Below are positions 24,443-33,408 of a stretch of DNA of 64,000 bases, piece after piece. Numbering within the stretch: position 1 is the stretch's first letter; each line of letters opens with the position of its first letter. Location: assembly GCF_003293595.1 (NCBI RefSeq), contig NZ_CP022162.1, forward strand, positions 1,681,183 through 1,745,182, read 5' to 3'. The stretch is from Microbacterium sp. PM5. Its GTDB lineage: Bacteria; Actinomycetota; Actinomycetes; Actinomycetales; Microbacteriaceae. Under the pieces are notes generated by a model, which was given only the letters and a program-made list of their open reading frames with translations, was not told where the DNA came from and ran no database searches. Position numbers and translations under genes: made by a program.

Positions 24443-25954
24443 ATGCGTACGCGAGCACGGGCAGCCGCCGCCGGCGCGGCCTCCGCCGCCTTCGGTGCCG
24501 GGCTCGGCGAGCTTGCCGGCGCCCTCGTGGGGGCGAGTCCCATCGCCGCCGTCGGCGGGGCACTGATCGACCTCGCCCCGCCGTGGGGAAAGGACCTCGC
24601 GATCGCCTTGTTCGGCACCGGCGACAAGGCGGCGCTCGTCACCGCGGTCGCCATCGCGCTGCTGCTGATCGGAGCCGGCGCCGGTCTGCTCGCCCGCCGC
24701 TCGATGGGCGCCGCGCAGGCTCTCGTCGTCGTGCTGGGGCTGGTGGGCGCGGTGGCCGCCGTGTCACGGGCCGATGCCGCCGCGCTGGCCGTCGTGGCCC
24801 CCGCCGTGGGCGCCGGCGCCACGCTCCTCGCCCTGAGCCTGCTCGCGCCGCCCGCCGTGACCGCGCCCTCCGCCGACGATGCCGCGGGCACCTCCCGCCG
24901 CACCTTTCTCCTGTGGACCGCCGGCGCGGCGGCGACGGGCGCTCTGGCCGCCCTCGGCGGGTGGGCGCTGCAGACGGGGGCCCGTGCCGCGACCGCGGTT
25001 CGCGCGGCGATCACGCTTCCGCGCGCCACGAAGACGGTGAGCGTGCCGGCCGGCGCCGACCTCGGCATCCCGCAGCTCGCGCCGGTCATCACGCCCACGG
25101 GCGATTTCTACCGGATCGACACGGCGCTCGCGGTGCCGCAGATCGACCCGGCGACCTGGCGACTGCGTATCCACGGCAAGGTCGACACCGAGGTGGAGAT
25201 CGGCTGGGACGAGTTGCTCGCCCTTCCCCTGGAAGAGAGCGTGACCACCCTCACGTGCGTCTCGAACGAGGTGGGCGGCGATCTGATCGGCACTGCGCGC
25301 TGGCTCGGCTACCCGATCCGACACCTGCTGTCGCGGGCCGGCGTGCAGGCGGATGCCGACATGGTGCTCTCGACGTCGATCGACGGCTTCACGGCCGGCA
25401 CCCCGCTGGAGGCGCTCACCGACGAGCGCAATGCGATCCTCGCCGTCGGGATGAACGGTGAGCCGCTTCCGCTCGCCCACGGCTTCCCCGTGCGGATGGT
25501 CGTGCCGGGCTTGTACGGCTATGTGTCGGCGACGAAGTGGGTGACCGACCTGGAGGTCACCCGTTTCTCCGATGCGCAGGGGTACTGGACGCCGCGCGGG
25601 TGGTCGGAGCGGGGCCCGATCAAGCTCGCCAGCCGCATCGACGTGCCCCGGCGCGGCGACACGGTCGCGGCCGGCGACACGGTGATCGCCGGCGTCGCCT
25701 GGCAGCAGCACGTGGGCGTTCGCGGTGTGCAGGTGCAGATCGACGGCGGCGAGTGGCAGGACGCGACGCTCGCGACCGCCATCTCGGCCGACACCTGGGT
25801 GCAGTGGTCGCTCCCGTGGCGGGCGACGGCGGGACAGCACACGATCGTGGCCCGCGCGATCGGCATCGACGGGCAGCCGCAGACGCAGACGGTCGCCCCA
25901 CCGGCGCCGGACGGCGCGACCGGGTGGCCGCGGGTCTCGGTCTCCGTGACCTGA
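24443..25954 (+). CDS. Membrane-anchored molybdopterin-dependent oxidoreductase, sulfite-oxidase fold
   Basis: A 503-residue protein. The first 140 residues contain about four hydrophobic segments. Next comes SRRTFLLWTAGAAATGALAALGGWAL, a twin-arginine-like hydrophobic segment near 150-175. The Mo-cofactor domain follows (FYRIDTALAVPQIDPATWRLRIHGKV) with the cysteine ligand in TTLTCVSNEVGGDLIG, and finally a dimerisation immunoglobulin-like domain (VRGVQVQIDGGEWQDATL). It faces the outside of the membrane and probably oxidises or reduces a small S- or N-compound; the electron partner is not encoded nearby. Convergent with rocD across a 13-bp gap. Confidence 0.92.
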   Translation: MRTRARAAAAGAASAAFGAGLGELAGALVGASPIAAVGGALIDLAPPWGKDLAIALFGTGDKAALVTAVAIALLLIGAGAGLLARRSMGAAQALVVVLGLVGAVAAVSRADAAALAVVAPAVGAGATLLALSLLAPPAVTAPSADDAAGTSRRTFLLWTAGAAATGALAALGGWALQTGARAATAVRAAITLPRATKTVSVPAGADLGIPQLAPVITPTGDFYRIDTALAVPQIDPATWRLRIHGKVDTEVEIGWDELLALPLEESVTTLTCVSNEVGGDLIGTARWLGYPIRHLLSRAGVQADADMVLSTSIDGFTAGTPLEALTDERNAILAVGMNGEPLPLAHGFPVRMVVPGLYGYVSATKWVTDLEVTRFSDAQGYWTPRGWSERGPIKLASRIDVPRRGDTVAAGDTVIAGVAWQQHVGVRGVQVQIDGGEWQDATLATAISADTWVQWSLPWRATAGQHTIVARAIGIDGQPQTQTVAPPAPDGATGWPRVSVSVT

Positions 25955-25967
25955 GGCCGGGCGGGGC

Positions 25968-27191
25968 TCAGCCCTCCAGGACGAGCCGTAGCTGCTCGAT
26001 CGCCCAGTCCAGCTCGGTGGCCCGGACCACGAGCGGCGGAGCGATGCGGATCGTCTGGCCGTGCGTGTCTTTCACGAGAACCCCCCGCGCGAGCAGCCGC
26101 GCGGCGATCTCGCGTCCCGTCCCCCGTGTCGGATCGATGTCGACGCCCGCCCAGAGCCCCGCGACGCGGATCGCGGTGACGCCATTGCCGACAAGGGGCT
26201 CGAGGGTGGCCTCCAGGTGCGCACCGAGCGCGGTGGCGCGCGCCTGGAACTCGCCCGATGCCAGCATCTGCACCACCTGAGCACCGATGGCCGCCGCGAG
26301 CGGGTTGCCCCCGAACGTGGACCCGTGCTCGCCGGGACGGATGACCCCGAGGACGTCGCGGTCGGCGACCACCGCCGACAGAGGCACGATCCCGCCGCCG
26401 AGCGCCTTGCCCAGCAGGTACACGTCGGGCACGACCTGTTCGCGGTCGCACGCGAACGTCGTGCCGACCCGCGCGAGCCCGGACTGGATCTCGTCCGCGA
26501 TGAAGAGCACGCCCTCCCGGTCGCACAGCGCGCGGATGGCGCGCAGATACCCGTCGGGCGGAATGACGACACCGGCCTCGCCCTGGATCGGCTCCACGAG
26601 CACAGCGGCGGTGTTCTCGTCGATCGCGGCGGCGATGGCGTCGGCATCCCCGTAGGGCACGCGGACGAATCCGGGCGTGAAGGGGCCGAAGCCGGCGCGA
26701 GCCTGCTCGTCGTCGCTGAAGCCGACGATCGTCGTGGTGCGCCCGTGGAAGTTGCCGTCGGCGACGATGATGGTCGCGGCATCCGCGGCCACCCCCTTCG
26801 TGCGGTACGCCCATGCGCGGGCGACCTTGATACCCGTCTCGACGGCTTCCGCACCGGTGTTCATCGGCAGCACGAGGTCCTTGCCGGACAGCTCCGCGAG
26901 CGCCGCGGCGAAGGTGCCGAGCTGATCGTTGTGGAACGCTCGACTCGTCAGCGTGACCCGGCCCAGCTGCGCGGTGGCCGCGGCCACCAGGGCGGGGTGG
27001 CGGTGACCGAAGTTGAGGGCGGAGTAGGCGGCCAGCAGATCGAGGTAGCGCTTGCCCTCGACGTCGGTCACCCAGGCCCCCTCACCGCGGGCGATGACGA
27101 CCGGCAGCGGGTGGTAGTTGTGCGCGACGTGCTCGTCCTCGGCCGCGATGAGGGCGGCGGAGGATTCGTCGATGGAGATGGCGGAGCTCAT
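25968..27191 (-). CDS. rocD: Ornithine--oxo-acid aminotransferase
   Basis: A 407-residue class III PLP aminotransferase that turns ornithine and 2-oxoglutarate into glutamate-5-semialdehyde and glutamate. Visible motifs are YLDLLAAYSALNFGHRHPAL, MNTGAEAVETGIKVARAWAY, FHGRTTTIVGFS, VLFIADEIQSGLARVG (PLP aspartate) and LLGKALGGGIVPLSAVV (Schiff-base lysine). The ATG at 27191 overlaps the stop of the dimethylargininase-like gene by 4 bp, so the two are translationally coupled. Its product is the substrate of the PutA dehydrogenase half encoded at 29549. Confidence 0.94.
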   Translation of the reverse strand: MSSAISIDESSAALIAAEDEHVAHNYHPLPVVIARGEGAWVTDVEGKRYLDLLAAYSALNFGHRHPALVAAATAQLGRVTLTSRAFHNDQLGTFAAALAELSGKDLVLPMNTGAEAVETGIKVARAWAYRTKGVAADAATIIVADGNFHGRTTTIVGFSDDEQARAGFGPFTPGFVRVPYGDADAIAAAIDENTAAVLVEPIQGEAGVVIPPDGYLRAIRALCDREGVLFIADEIQSGLARVGTTFACDREQVVPDVYLLGKALGGGIVPLSAVVADRDVLGVIRPGEHGSTFGGNPLAAAIGAQVVQMLASGEFQARATALGAHLEATLEPLVGNGVTAIRVAGLWAGVDIDPTRGTGREIAARLLARGVLVKDTHGQTIRIAPPLVVRATELDWAIEQLRLVLEG

Positions 27192-28030
27192 TTCATTCCT
27201 CGCAGTTCGAGCGTGCAGCATTTGATGCCCCCGCCGCCGAGCAGCAGCTCTGACAGGTCGACGGGAACGGGAACGTAGCCCCGATCGCGCAGCTGGGCAT
27301 CGAACCCGGTGGCGCGCGGGGAGAGGAAGACGTGACGGCCATCGGATGCCGCGTTCAGGCCGAACACGGCGCCGTCCTCGTCCGACACGAGGATCGCGTC
27401 GGGGTAACGCTCTTCCAGCAGCCGCAGCGACGCCTCGTCGAACGCCGAGGGCAGGTAGGCGATGTTCGCGGCATCCACCCCGCCCTCACCTTCGACCGGG
27501 TCGAGCACGCAGATCGCGGTGTCGAGGTGGTAGAACCGAGGATCGATCAGGCGGAGGGAGACGACCTCGCGGCCGAAGACATCGGCGACCTCGCGATGAC
27601 TGTCACCGGTGGAGCGGAATCCGGTGCCGGCGAGGATCGTGTCGCCGACGAGAAGGAAGTCCCCCTCGCCCTCCTGCACCTCGACCGGTTCGATCACCTC
27701 GAAGCCGGCGGCGGCGAACCAGTCCATGAACGCACGCTCTTCCCCTCGCCGTTCCGGAACACGAAAGCGGACTCCGAGCGCTCGGCCGTCGACGACGAAA
27801 CCGCCGTTGGCCGTGTAGACCATGTCGGGAAGTCCCGGCAGCGGGTCGATCAGTTCGACCTCGTGCCCGAGGGCGAGATACGTGTCGTACAGCGTCTGCC
27901 ACTGACGCACGGCCTTGGCCGTGTCGGTCGGTCGCGCCGGCTCCATCCACGGATTGATCGAATAGCGCACCGTGAAGTACTCCGGTCGGCACATCAGGTA
28001 GCGGCGGTGGTGGGCGATACGGTCGGGCAT
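27188..28030 (-). CDS. ddaH: Dimethylargininase / arginine-deiminase-superfamily hydrolase
   Basis: A 280-residue guanidino-group hydrolase with the substrate loop PDMVYTANGGFVVDG (69-83), acidic EGEGDF (120-125), the catalytic His in FYHLD (168) and Cys271 in GGGGIKCCTLEL. All catalytic residues are present. The family acts on methylated arginine, arginine or related guanidines to give citrulline or, in the arginine-dihydrolase subgroup, ornithine. It is coupled by a 4-bp overlap to rocD, which needs ornithine. A dihydrolase activity would therefore close the pathway, but this is inference. The start is set at 28030 after GAGGAACGAGG. Confidence 0.88.
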   Translation of the reverse strand: MPDRIAHHRRYLMCRPEYFTVRYSINPWMEPARPTDTAKAVRQWQTLYDTYLALGHEVELIDPLPGLPDMVYTANGGFVVDGRALGVRFRVPERRGEERAFMDWFAAAGFEVIEPVEVQEGEGDFLLVGDTILAGTGFRSTGDSHREVADVFGREVVSLRLIDPRFYHLDTAICVLDPVEGEGGVDAANIAYLPSAFDEASLRLLEERYPDAILVSDEDGAVFGLNAASDGRHVFLSPRATGFDAQLRDRGYVPVPVDLSELLLGGGGIKCCTLELRGMK

Positions 28031-28136
28031 TCGAGATCCTCGTTCCTCGCCATCCCCATTCTGCCAGAGCACCCTCGGCATCCGCCGCGACTGTCAAGAC
28101 CGTTGCGGGTTTCATTCCCCTGAGTAGATTCGTCCC

Positions 28137-28892
28137 ATGGCCCGCCGCACGGGAGAGGAAACGCGCGCACTGTTGTTGCGCGTCGGCATGCAGATGCTGC
28201 TGGAGCGCGGCGTGGCGGCCGGTGTGCAGCACATCCGTCTGCAGGAAGTACTGCGACGGGCGGGGCTGACCACCGGCGCGGCGTATCGGTTGTGGGCCGA
28301 TCAGAGCGACTATCAGCGTGACCTCGCAGTGGCGATGGTGCGGCTGCGCATCCGCAGCGACCCCGCCGAGTACCCGCGCGCCGCGATCGAGGATCTCGTC
28401 GCGGCGGGTGCCGACGGTGACGAGGTGATCCGCACGGCGACTGCCGCGCATGTGCAGAGCATCACACTCGACACCGACGATCCGACCCACGATCTGGACG
28501 CGCAGCAGTTCCTCGTGACTCTGGCCCTGCGGGCGACAGCCGAGACCTGGCCCGAGCTGCAGGAGGCGACCCGAGAGCGCCATCAGGGATCCATCGCGGC
28601 GTTCGCGCAGTTCTACGTCTACCTCATGGAGGCGTACGGGCTGCGTCTGCGCTCTCCGCTCACCATCGAAGACTTCACCGAGCTGCTGGCCGCGATGTCG
28701 GAGGGGTTCGCGTTGCGGGCGATCGAGGGCATTGCCCACCCGATCGTCGCGGCGAGCGCATCGGACGAATTCCCCGAAGGCGCATGGACCCTTCTCGGTC
28801 TCGGAGTGCGCGCACTGGTGTATGGGCTGATGGTTCCGGTCGAGACGGACGAGCGCGACTGCGAATCGGGCGGGAGCTCTGGGGTCGAGTGA
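28137..28892 (+). CDS. TetR-family regulator
   Basis: A 251-residue regulator, longer than average. The HTH region is MLLERGVAAGVQHIRLQEVLRRAGLTTGAAYRLWADQSDYQRDLA; the ligand domain carries LRATAETWPELQEATRERHQGSI and EGFALRAIEGIAHPIV. It is divergent from the ddaH-rocD operon with 106 bp between starts and is therefore its likely regulator. No clear palindrome stands out in the intergenic space. Ligand unknown. Confidence 0.85.
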   Translation: MARRTGEETRALLLRVGMQMLLERGVAAGVQHIRLQEVLRRAGLTTGAAYRLWADQSDYQRDLAVAMVRLRIRSDPAEYPRAAIEDLVAAGADGDEVIRTATAAHVQSITLDTDDPTHDLDAQQFLVTLALRATAETWPELQEATRERHQGSIAAFAQFYVYLMEAYGLRLRSPLTIEDFTELLAAMSEGFALRAIEGIAHPIVAASASDEFPEGAWTLLGLGVRALVYGLMVPVETDERDCESGGSSGVE

Positions 28893-28978
28893 ATCCCCCG
28901 GCCCCAGAGCGACACTCCCCCCGGCGTGTCACAAGACGGTCCGATCGGACGCGCAACCGCGCGTGAGCCGATCCCCGT

Positions 28979-29001
28979 CTGGCGCTCCCCAGATGCGCCA
29001 G
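28979..29001. terminator. Hairpin between convergent genes
   Basis: CTGGCGC (28979-28985) and GCGCCAG (28995-29001) make a perfect 7-bp stem with a 9-base loop. It lies between the stop of the TetR gene (28892) and the stop of the acetyltransferase (29004). No U-run follows on either strand. A shared bidirectional end of transcription is likely. A perfect 12-bp palindrome GTCCGATCGGAC lies nearby at 28939-28950. Confidence 0.5.
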
Positions 29002-29003
29002 AA

Positions 29004-29552
29004 TCATGCTCGCTCGCGCGACCTTCCATCGCCAGAAAGATAAGTTGTTTCTCTCGCTGGGGCGTCGGCGACGGTTGCGTTCCACACCTTCACGAGGCGC
29101 TCGTCGGTCTCGGTCGCCGTGCGCGCCAGGCCCTCGGCATCCACATAGTCATAGGTGACCGTGGACATCTCACCCGTTGCGACGTAGCCCAGGCGCTCGT
29201 ACAGGCGCCGCGCAGCGGGGTTGTCCACGGCGACGCCCAGGCTCAACCGGGTATGGCCGTGTGCACACATCCACGCTTCGGCGGCGACGACGAGCGCCGT
29301 GCCGACGCCCTGACCCCGGCGGTCCGGCCGGACGTTCAGGTTCTTCAGCTCGATCGGCGCCGCGCCGAGATCGAGCTGTCCCGACCCGACCGGGACGTCG
29401 CCGACCCACGCGACCAGCAGCATGCTGCGGCCGAGCACCTGAAGCCGCCACATCTCGCGGACGAAGCCCTTGCCGGCTGGCTCATCCGCCTCGATCCGAT
29501 CGACGTCGGATGCCGCGAGTTCGCGGATCCGGACAAGGGGCTCCCCCGTCAT
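29004..29552 (-). CDS. GNAT-family N-acetyltransferase
   Basis: A 182-residue acetyltransferase. The acetyl-CoA-binding motif is LNVRPDRRGQGVGTALVVAAEAWM (near residues 71-94), followed by VDNPAARRLYERLGYVATGE. It overlaps the stop of putA by 4 bp, so it is the last cistron of that transcript. Substrate unknown; a link to amino-acid metabolism is only contextual. The last 25 residues are charged and probably disordered. Confidence 0.88.
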   Translation of the reverse strand: MTGEPLVRIRELAASDVDRIEADEPAGKGFVREMWRLQVLGRSMLLVAWVGDVPVGSGQLDLGAAPIELKNLNVRPDRRGQGVGTALVVAAEAWMCAHGHTRLSLGVAVDNPAARRLYERLGYVATGEMSTVTYDYVDAEGLARTATETDERLVKVWNATVADAPARETTYLSGDGRSRERA

Positions 29553-32500
29553 ATGACGTCTGCGCTCCAGTCGTCGGGGTTGCCGAAGCGGTGCGCGGTG
29601 ATCGACACGGCCTGCTCGCGCAGGAATGGCAGCAGTTCGATGCGGCCGGCGGTGGTGACCTCTCCGGCGTAGACGGCGATGTCGACGTCACCGTCGGTCG
29701 CACTGACGAGGGCGTCGTGGATGCGGGCGACGGATGCCGCCGGCCCGACCAGCCGCACGCGCGGTGCGTCACCGTCTTCGCGTGCCGCCTGCAGGCGCTC
29801 GATCCACTGCTCGTCGGTCTCGACGAACACCGCGATGTCGAGATCACCGAGTGCGCGACGCACGCCGGCCGGAAGCCCCACCGGTGCACTGATCGTCATC
29901 CCGCCACCCGCGCGAACGCCTGCCACCACGACGCGCAGCAGGGCCTGCCACGCGGCATCCTTCGTCGCGCGCACCGCCACCTCGACGGGCCGATACCGGA
30001 AGAGGTTCCGCTCCACACCGAGCCGTGACACGTCCTTGACGCGGCCGAACTCCCGATCCCAGGCGACCGCGTCCGACAGCGCACCCCGGCGCAGCCATTC
30101 GAAGGCCTCGTAGTCCAGCGAGGGCTGGGCCGACTCGATGAGCGTGGTGATGCGCCCGTCGAGCCCGCGCAGGTGCAGCGTCGACGAGGGCGCGCCCCCG
30201 GCGGATGCGCGCCACGAGCCGAGTCCGACGAGATAGTTGGGGCCGCCGGCTTTCGTCCCCGCCCCCACCGACGAGCGCTTCCAGCCGCCGAACGGCTGGC
30301 GCTGCACGATCGCACCGGTGATGCCGCGGTTGACGTAGAGGTTGCCCGCCTCGACCTGATCGAGCCACAGCTCGAGGTCGGCCGGGTCCTGCGTGTACAG
30401 CCCCGCCGTCAGGCCGTACGCGACGGCGTTCTGCAGCTCGACCGCCTCCGACAGCGAGGAGGCGTGCATGATGCCGAGCATCGGGCCGAAGAACTCCTCG
30501 AGGTGCGTGCGCGAGCCCGGCCGCACCCCGACGCGGATGCCGGGCCGCCACAGGCGCCCGGCCAGAGCAGCATCGGCGTCGGCCGAACCCTCGATGAGTT
30601 CGGGAGCGACCAGCCAGCTCTCACCTTCCTCGAGGGTCGTGAGGGCCCACTCGAGCTTGCCGCGCGGCGTCTCGATCACCGGCCCGACCTCGCTCAACGG
30701 GTCGGAGGGCGCTCCCACGCGCAGTGAGCGGACGGCATCGACGAGCTGGCGCGCGAACCGCTCCGAGCGCGCCACCGGTCCCACCAGGATCGCGAGCGAG
30801 GCGGCGGAGCACTTCTGCCCGGCGTGACCGAAGGCGCTCTTCACCAGATCGGATGCCGCGAGATCCAGGTCGGCGGACGGCATGACGATCATGGCGTTCT
30901 TGCCGCTCGTCTCGGCGAGCAGCGGCAGGTCGCGCCGCCAGGAGCGGAACAGCTGCGCGGTCTCCCACGAGCCGGTGAGAATCACGCGATCCACATCGGG
31001 GTGCGCGATCAGCTGCTGGCCGTGCTCCTCCTCGTCGACGTCGACCAGCGCGAGGATGTCGCGGTCGACGCCCTCGAGGTCCAACGCCGCCCAGACGGCC
31101 TCGGCGACCACGGCCGCGCAGCGGCGCGCCTGAGGAGCCGGCTTGAACACGACACCCGAGCCCGCCGCGAGCGCAGCGAGCACTCCGCCCGCGGGGATCG
31201 CGACGGGGAAGTTCCAGGGCGGCGCGACCACCGTGAGCGCCGCAGGCACGAAGACCGCGCCGCTCACCCGATCGAGCTCGCGCGCCGTCGCCGCGTAATA
31301 GTTGGCGAAGTCGACGGCTTCGCTGACTTCGACATCGGCTTCGGCGAACACCTTGCCGGTCTCGCTCGCGGCCACCTCGATGAGCTCGCCGCGCCGAGCC
31401 TCGAGCGCACGCGCGACCGCACGCAGAACCTTCGCTCGATCGTCCGCGGGCACGGCGCCCCACCGTGTGCCGGCGGCCCGAACGCGCGCGACCGTCTCTT
31501 CGAGGGACGCCGAATCGTCGATGCGCGCAGCGGCGATGGTCGACTCTCCGGCGCTCGACCCGGCGATCCGCGCCAGAATCTCGTCGGCCCAGGCACGGTT
31601 GGCCGGCAGCGCGGGGTCCGTGTCGGGCGCGTTCGCGAACCCCGGCGCACCCTCGGCGCGGACGGATTCACGGAGGTCGAAGACCGCGGTGTCGACGAAC
31701 GACCCGCCGTCACCCCGACCGTCGGCGATGCCGAGAACCACCTGCGTCAGATCGCCGTCGGCGGCTCCCTCCGCCGTTTCGACTGCGGGCTCCGGACGGG
31801 TGAGGGCGGGGGTCGCTCCGCGGCGCGCCGCGTCGTCCCGCCGCGTCTGCGTGCGCTGTGGCCCGACGGGAAGCGCGGGGTCGGCCGCCCGCTGCAGCGA
31901 GGCGAGGAAGCGGTCGCGCTCCCGCGCGAACATCGCCGGATCCTCGGCAAGGTCGAAAGCGGCCGAGAGGAAGTTGTCGCTCGACGCGTTCTCCTCCAAT
32001 CGGCGCACGAGGTAGCTGATGGCCACATCGAACTCGTCGGGCCGCACGACCGGCACGTACAGCAGCACGTGGCCGACCTCGCGCGAGACCGCCGCCACCT
32101 GTCCCTGTGCCATGCCGAGGAGCATCTCGAACTCGACGTCGTCCCGGACGCCACGTTCCCCCGCGAGCAACCACGCGTACGCGATGTCGAAGAGGTTGTG
32201 GCCGGCGACGCCGAGGCGCACCGCGCGCGAGTTCTCCGGTCGCAGCGCCTCGTCGAGGCACCGGAGGTAGCTGGCGTCGGCGTCGAGCTTGCTCGCATGG
32301 GTGGCCAGCGGCCAGCCGTGCATGACGGCATCCACCCGTTCCATCGCGAGGTTCGCGCCCTTGACGAGTCGCACCTTGATGCGGGCGCCCCCGCCGTCGA
32401 CCCGCTGCTGAGCCCAGGCGGTGAGCTGCCGCAGGGCCGGCAACGCATCGGGAAGGTAGGCCTGCAGGACGACGCCCGCCTCCAGGTCACGCAGCCGCGG

Positions 32501-33271
32501 ATCCTTCAGCAGCCGGGTGAACACCGCGATCGTCAGATCGAGGTCGCGGTACTCCTCCATGTCCAGATTGATGAACGTCTGAGCGGACTCGGGCCCCGCC
32601 GAGGAGGCGGCCGTCAGGTACAGCGGGAGCAGGCGGTCGATCACCCGGTCGACGACCTGGTCGAAGGCCCACATCGAGATGTGGCTCGCGATGGCCGACA
32701 CCTTCACCGAGACGTAGTCGACGTCGTCGCGACGGATGAGATCGTGGATGCCCTCCAGGCGGCGCAGCGCTTCGGCTTCGCCCAGCACGGCTTCGCCCAG
32801 GAGGTTCAGATTGAGGCGCGCACCGGATTCCCGGATGGCCGTCAGGGCGGGGCCCAGCTTGTCGGGCCGGGCATCGACGATGAGGTGCCCGACCATCTCG
32901 CGCAGCGCTTTGCGCGCGATCGGCACCGTCGGAGCCGGAAGAATCGGCCCGACGGCACCCGCGGTGCGCACCGCCGCCCGCAGGTACCAGGGCAAGAACT
33001 GCGGAACCAGAGGCGCCACGCGCTGCAGGTTCGCCGCGGCGGCGCTCAACGACTCGGGACGCATGACACCGTCGACGAAGCCGATCGTGAACGGCAGACC
33101 GTGCGGATCCTTGAGCACGCCCGCCAGCCGTTCGGCGGCGGGATCGACGTGGGCAGCCGCAGACTCGTCCACCCAGCGTCGCGCCAGCGAGATGGCGCTG
33201 TCGGCGAGCGCGGATGCCGAAGGAGGCGTGGTGGTGTCGTCGGTCACGTCTCCAGAGTGCACTGTGTCCAT
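29549..33271 (-). CDS. putA: Bifunctional proline dehydrogenase / glutamate-semialdehyde dehydrogenase
   Basis: A protein of about 1240 residues. A proline dehydrogenase barrel covers roughly residues 50-480, with KVRLVKGANLAMER, RLGVAGHNLFDIAYAW and SYLVRRLEENASSDNF for FAD and proline binding. An aldehyde dehydrogenase follows at roughly 640-1060, with the glutamate in LLAETSGKNAMIVM and cysteine in HAGQKCSAASLAIL. A further C-terminal region of about 180 residues is of the kind seen in long PutAs. It oxidises proline to glutamate and also takes the semialdehyde from RocD. The N-terminal DNA-binding domain of E. coli PutA is absent. ATG 33271 is used; a GTG eight codons later is possible. 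Divergent from a LysR gene. Confidence 0.95.
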   Translation of the reverse strand: MDTVHSGDVTDDTTTPPSASALADSAISLARRWVDESAAAHVDPAAERLAGVLKDPHGLPFTIGFVDGVMRPESLSAAAANLQRVAPLVPQFLPWYLRAAVRTAGAVGPILPAPTVPIARKALREMVGHLIVDARPDKLGPALTAIRESGARLNLNLLGEAVLGEAEALRRLEGIHDLIRRDDVDYVSVKVSAIASHISMWAFDQVVDRVIDRLLPLYLTAASSAGPESAQTFINLDMEEYRDLDLTIAVFTRLLKDPRLRDLEAGVVLQAYLPDALPALRQLTAWAQQRVDGGGARIKVRLVKGANLAMERVDAVMHGWPLATHASKLDADASYLRCLDEALRPENSRAVRLGVAGHNLFDIAYAWLLAGERGVRDDVEFEMLLGMAQGQVAAVSREVGHVLLYVPVVRPDEFDVAISYLVRRLEENASSDNFLSAAFDLAEDPAMFARERDRFLASLQRAADPALPVGPQRTQTRRDDAARRGATPALTRPEPAVETAEGAADGDLTQVVLGIADGRGDGGSFVDTAVFDLRESVRAEGAPGFANAPDTDPALPANRAWADEILARIAGSSAGESTIAAARIDDSASLEETVARVRAAGTRWGAVPADDRAKVLRAVARALEARRGELIEVAASETGKVFAEADVEVSEAVDFANYYAATARELDRVSGAVFVPAALTVVAPPWNFPVAIPAGGVLAALAAGSGVVFKPAPQARRCAAVVAEAVWAALDLEGVDRDILALVDVDEEEHGQQLIAHPDVDRVILTGSWETAQLFRSWRRDLPLLAETSGKNAMIVMPSADLDLAASDLVKSAFGHAGQKCSAASLAILVGPVARSERFARQLVDAVRSLRVGAPSDPLSEVGPVIETPRGKLEWALTTLEEGESWLVAPELIEGSADADAALAGRLWRPGIRVGVRPGSRTHLEEFFGPMLGIMHASSLSEAVELQNAVAYGLTAGLYTQDPADLELWLDQVEAGNLYVNRGITGAIVQRQPFGGWKRSSVGAGTKAGGPNYLVGLGSWRASAGGAPSSTLHLRGLDGRITTLIESAQPSLDYEAFEWLRRGALSDAVAWDREFGRVKDVSRLGVERNLFRYRPVEVAVRATKDAAWQALLRVVVAGVRAGGGMTISAPVGLPAGVRRALGDLDIAVFVETDEQWIERLQAAREDGDAPRVRLVGPAASVARIHDALVSATDGDVDIAVYAGEVTTAGRIELLPFLREQAVSITAHRFGNPDDWSADVI

Positions 33272-33304
33272 GCGTCCAGCGTGAGGCACGCATATGATTC
33301 GGCA

Positions 33305-33319
33305 AAAGCGATGATCTTT
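33305..33319. promoter_or_regulatory. LysR-type half-site pair between putA and lysR
   Basis: AAAG-N7-CTTT is an inverted repeat of the spacing used by LysR-type regulators, within an AT-richer stretch of the putA/lysR divergent gap (33272-33408). It is 34 bp from the putA start. It probably binds the LysR protein encoded to its right. Confidence 0.45.
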
Positions 33320-33408
33320 GACGGATATCGTTCGATGACGGCGATGTTTTCTCCGGCGCGACCACGACGCAGCCGAGACGACGGCGACGGGTGACGGAAG
33401 GAGCGCGC

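Noticed and set aside
23020..25461. 813-codon plus-strand frame spanning the ATP-grasp gene and the molybdoenzyme
   Set aside because: It crosses two well-supported genes in other frames and shows no recognisable domain.
28893..29003. Searched for a tRNA or small RNA in this gap
   Set aside because: Only short hairpins are present; there is no cloverleaf or conserved loop sequence.
30824..33394. Long open frame (about 856 codons) on the plus strand
   Set aside because: It lies antisense to putA, its translation is Arg/Gly/Asp-rich without any domain, and it comes from the third-position GC bias of the opposite gene.
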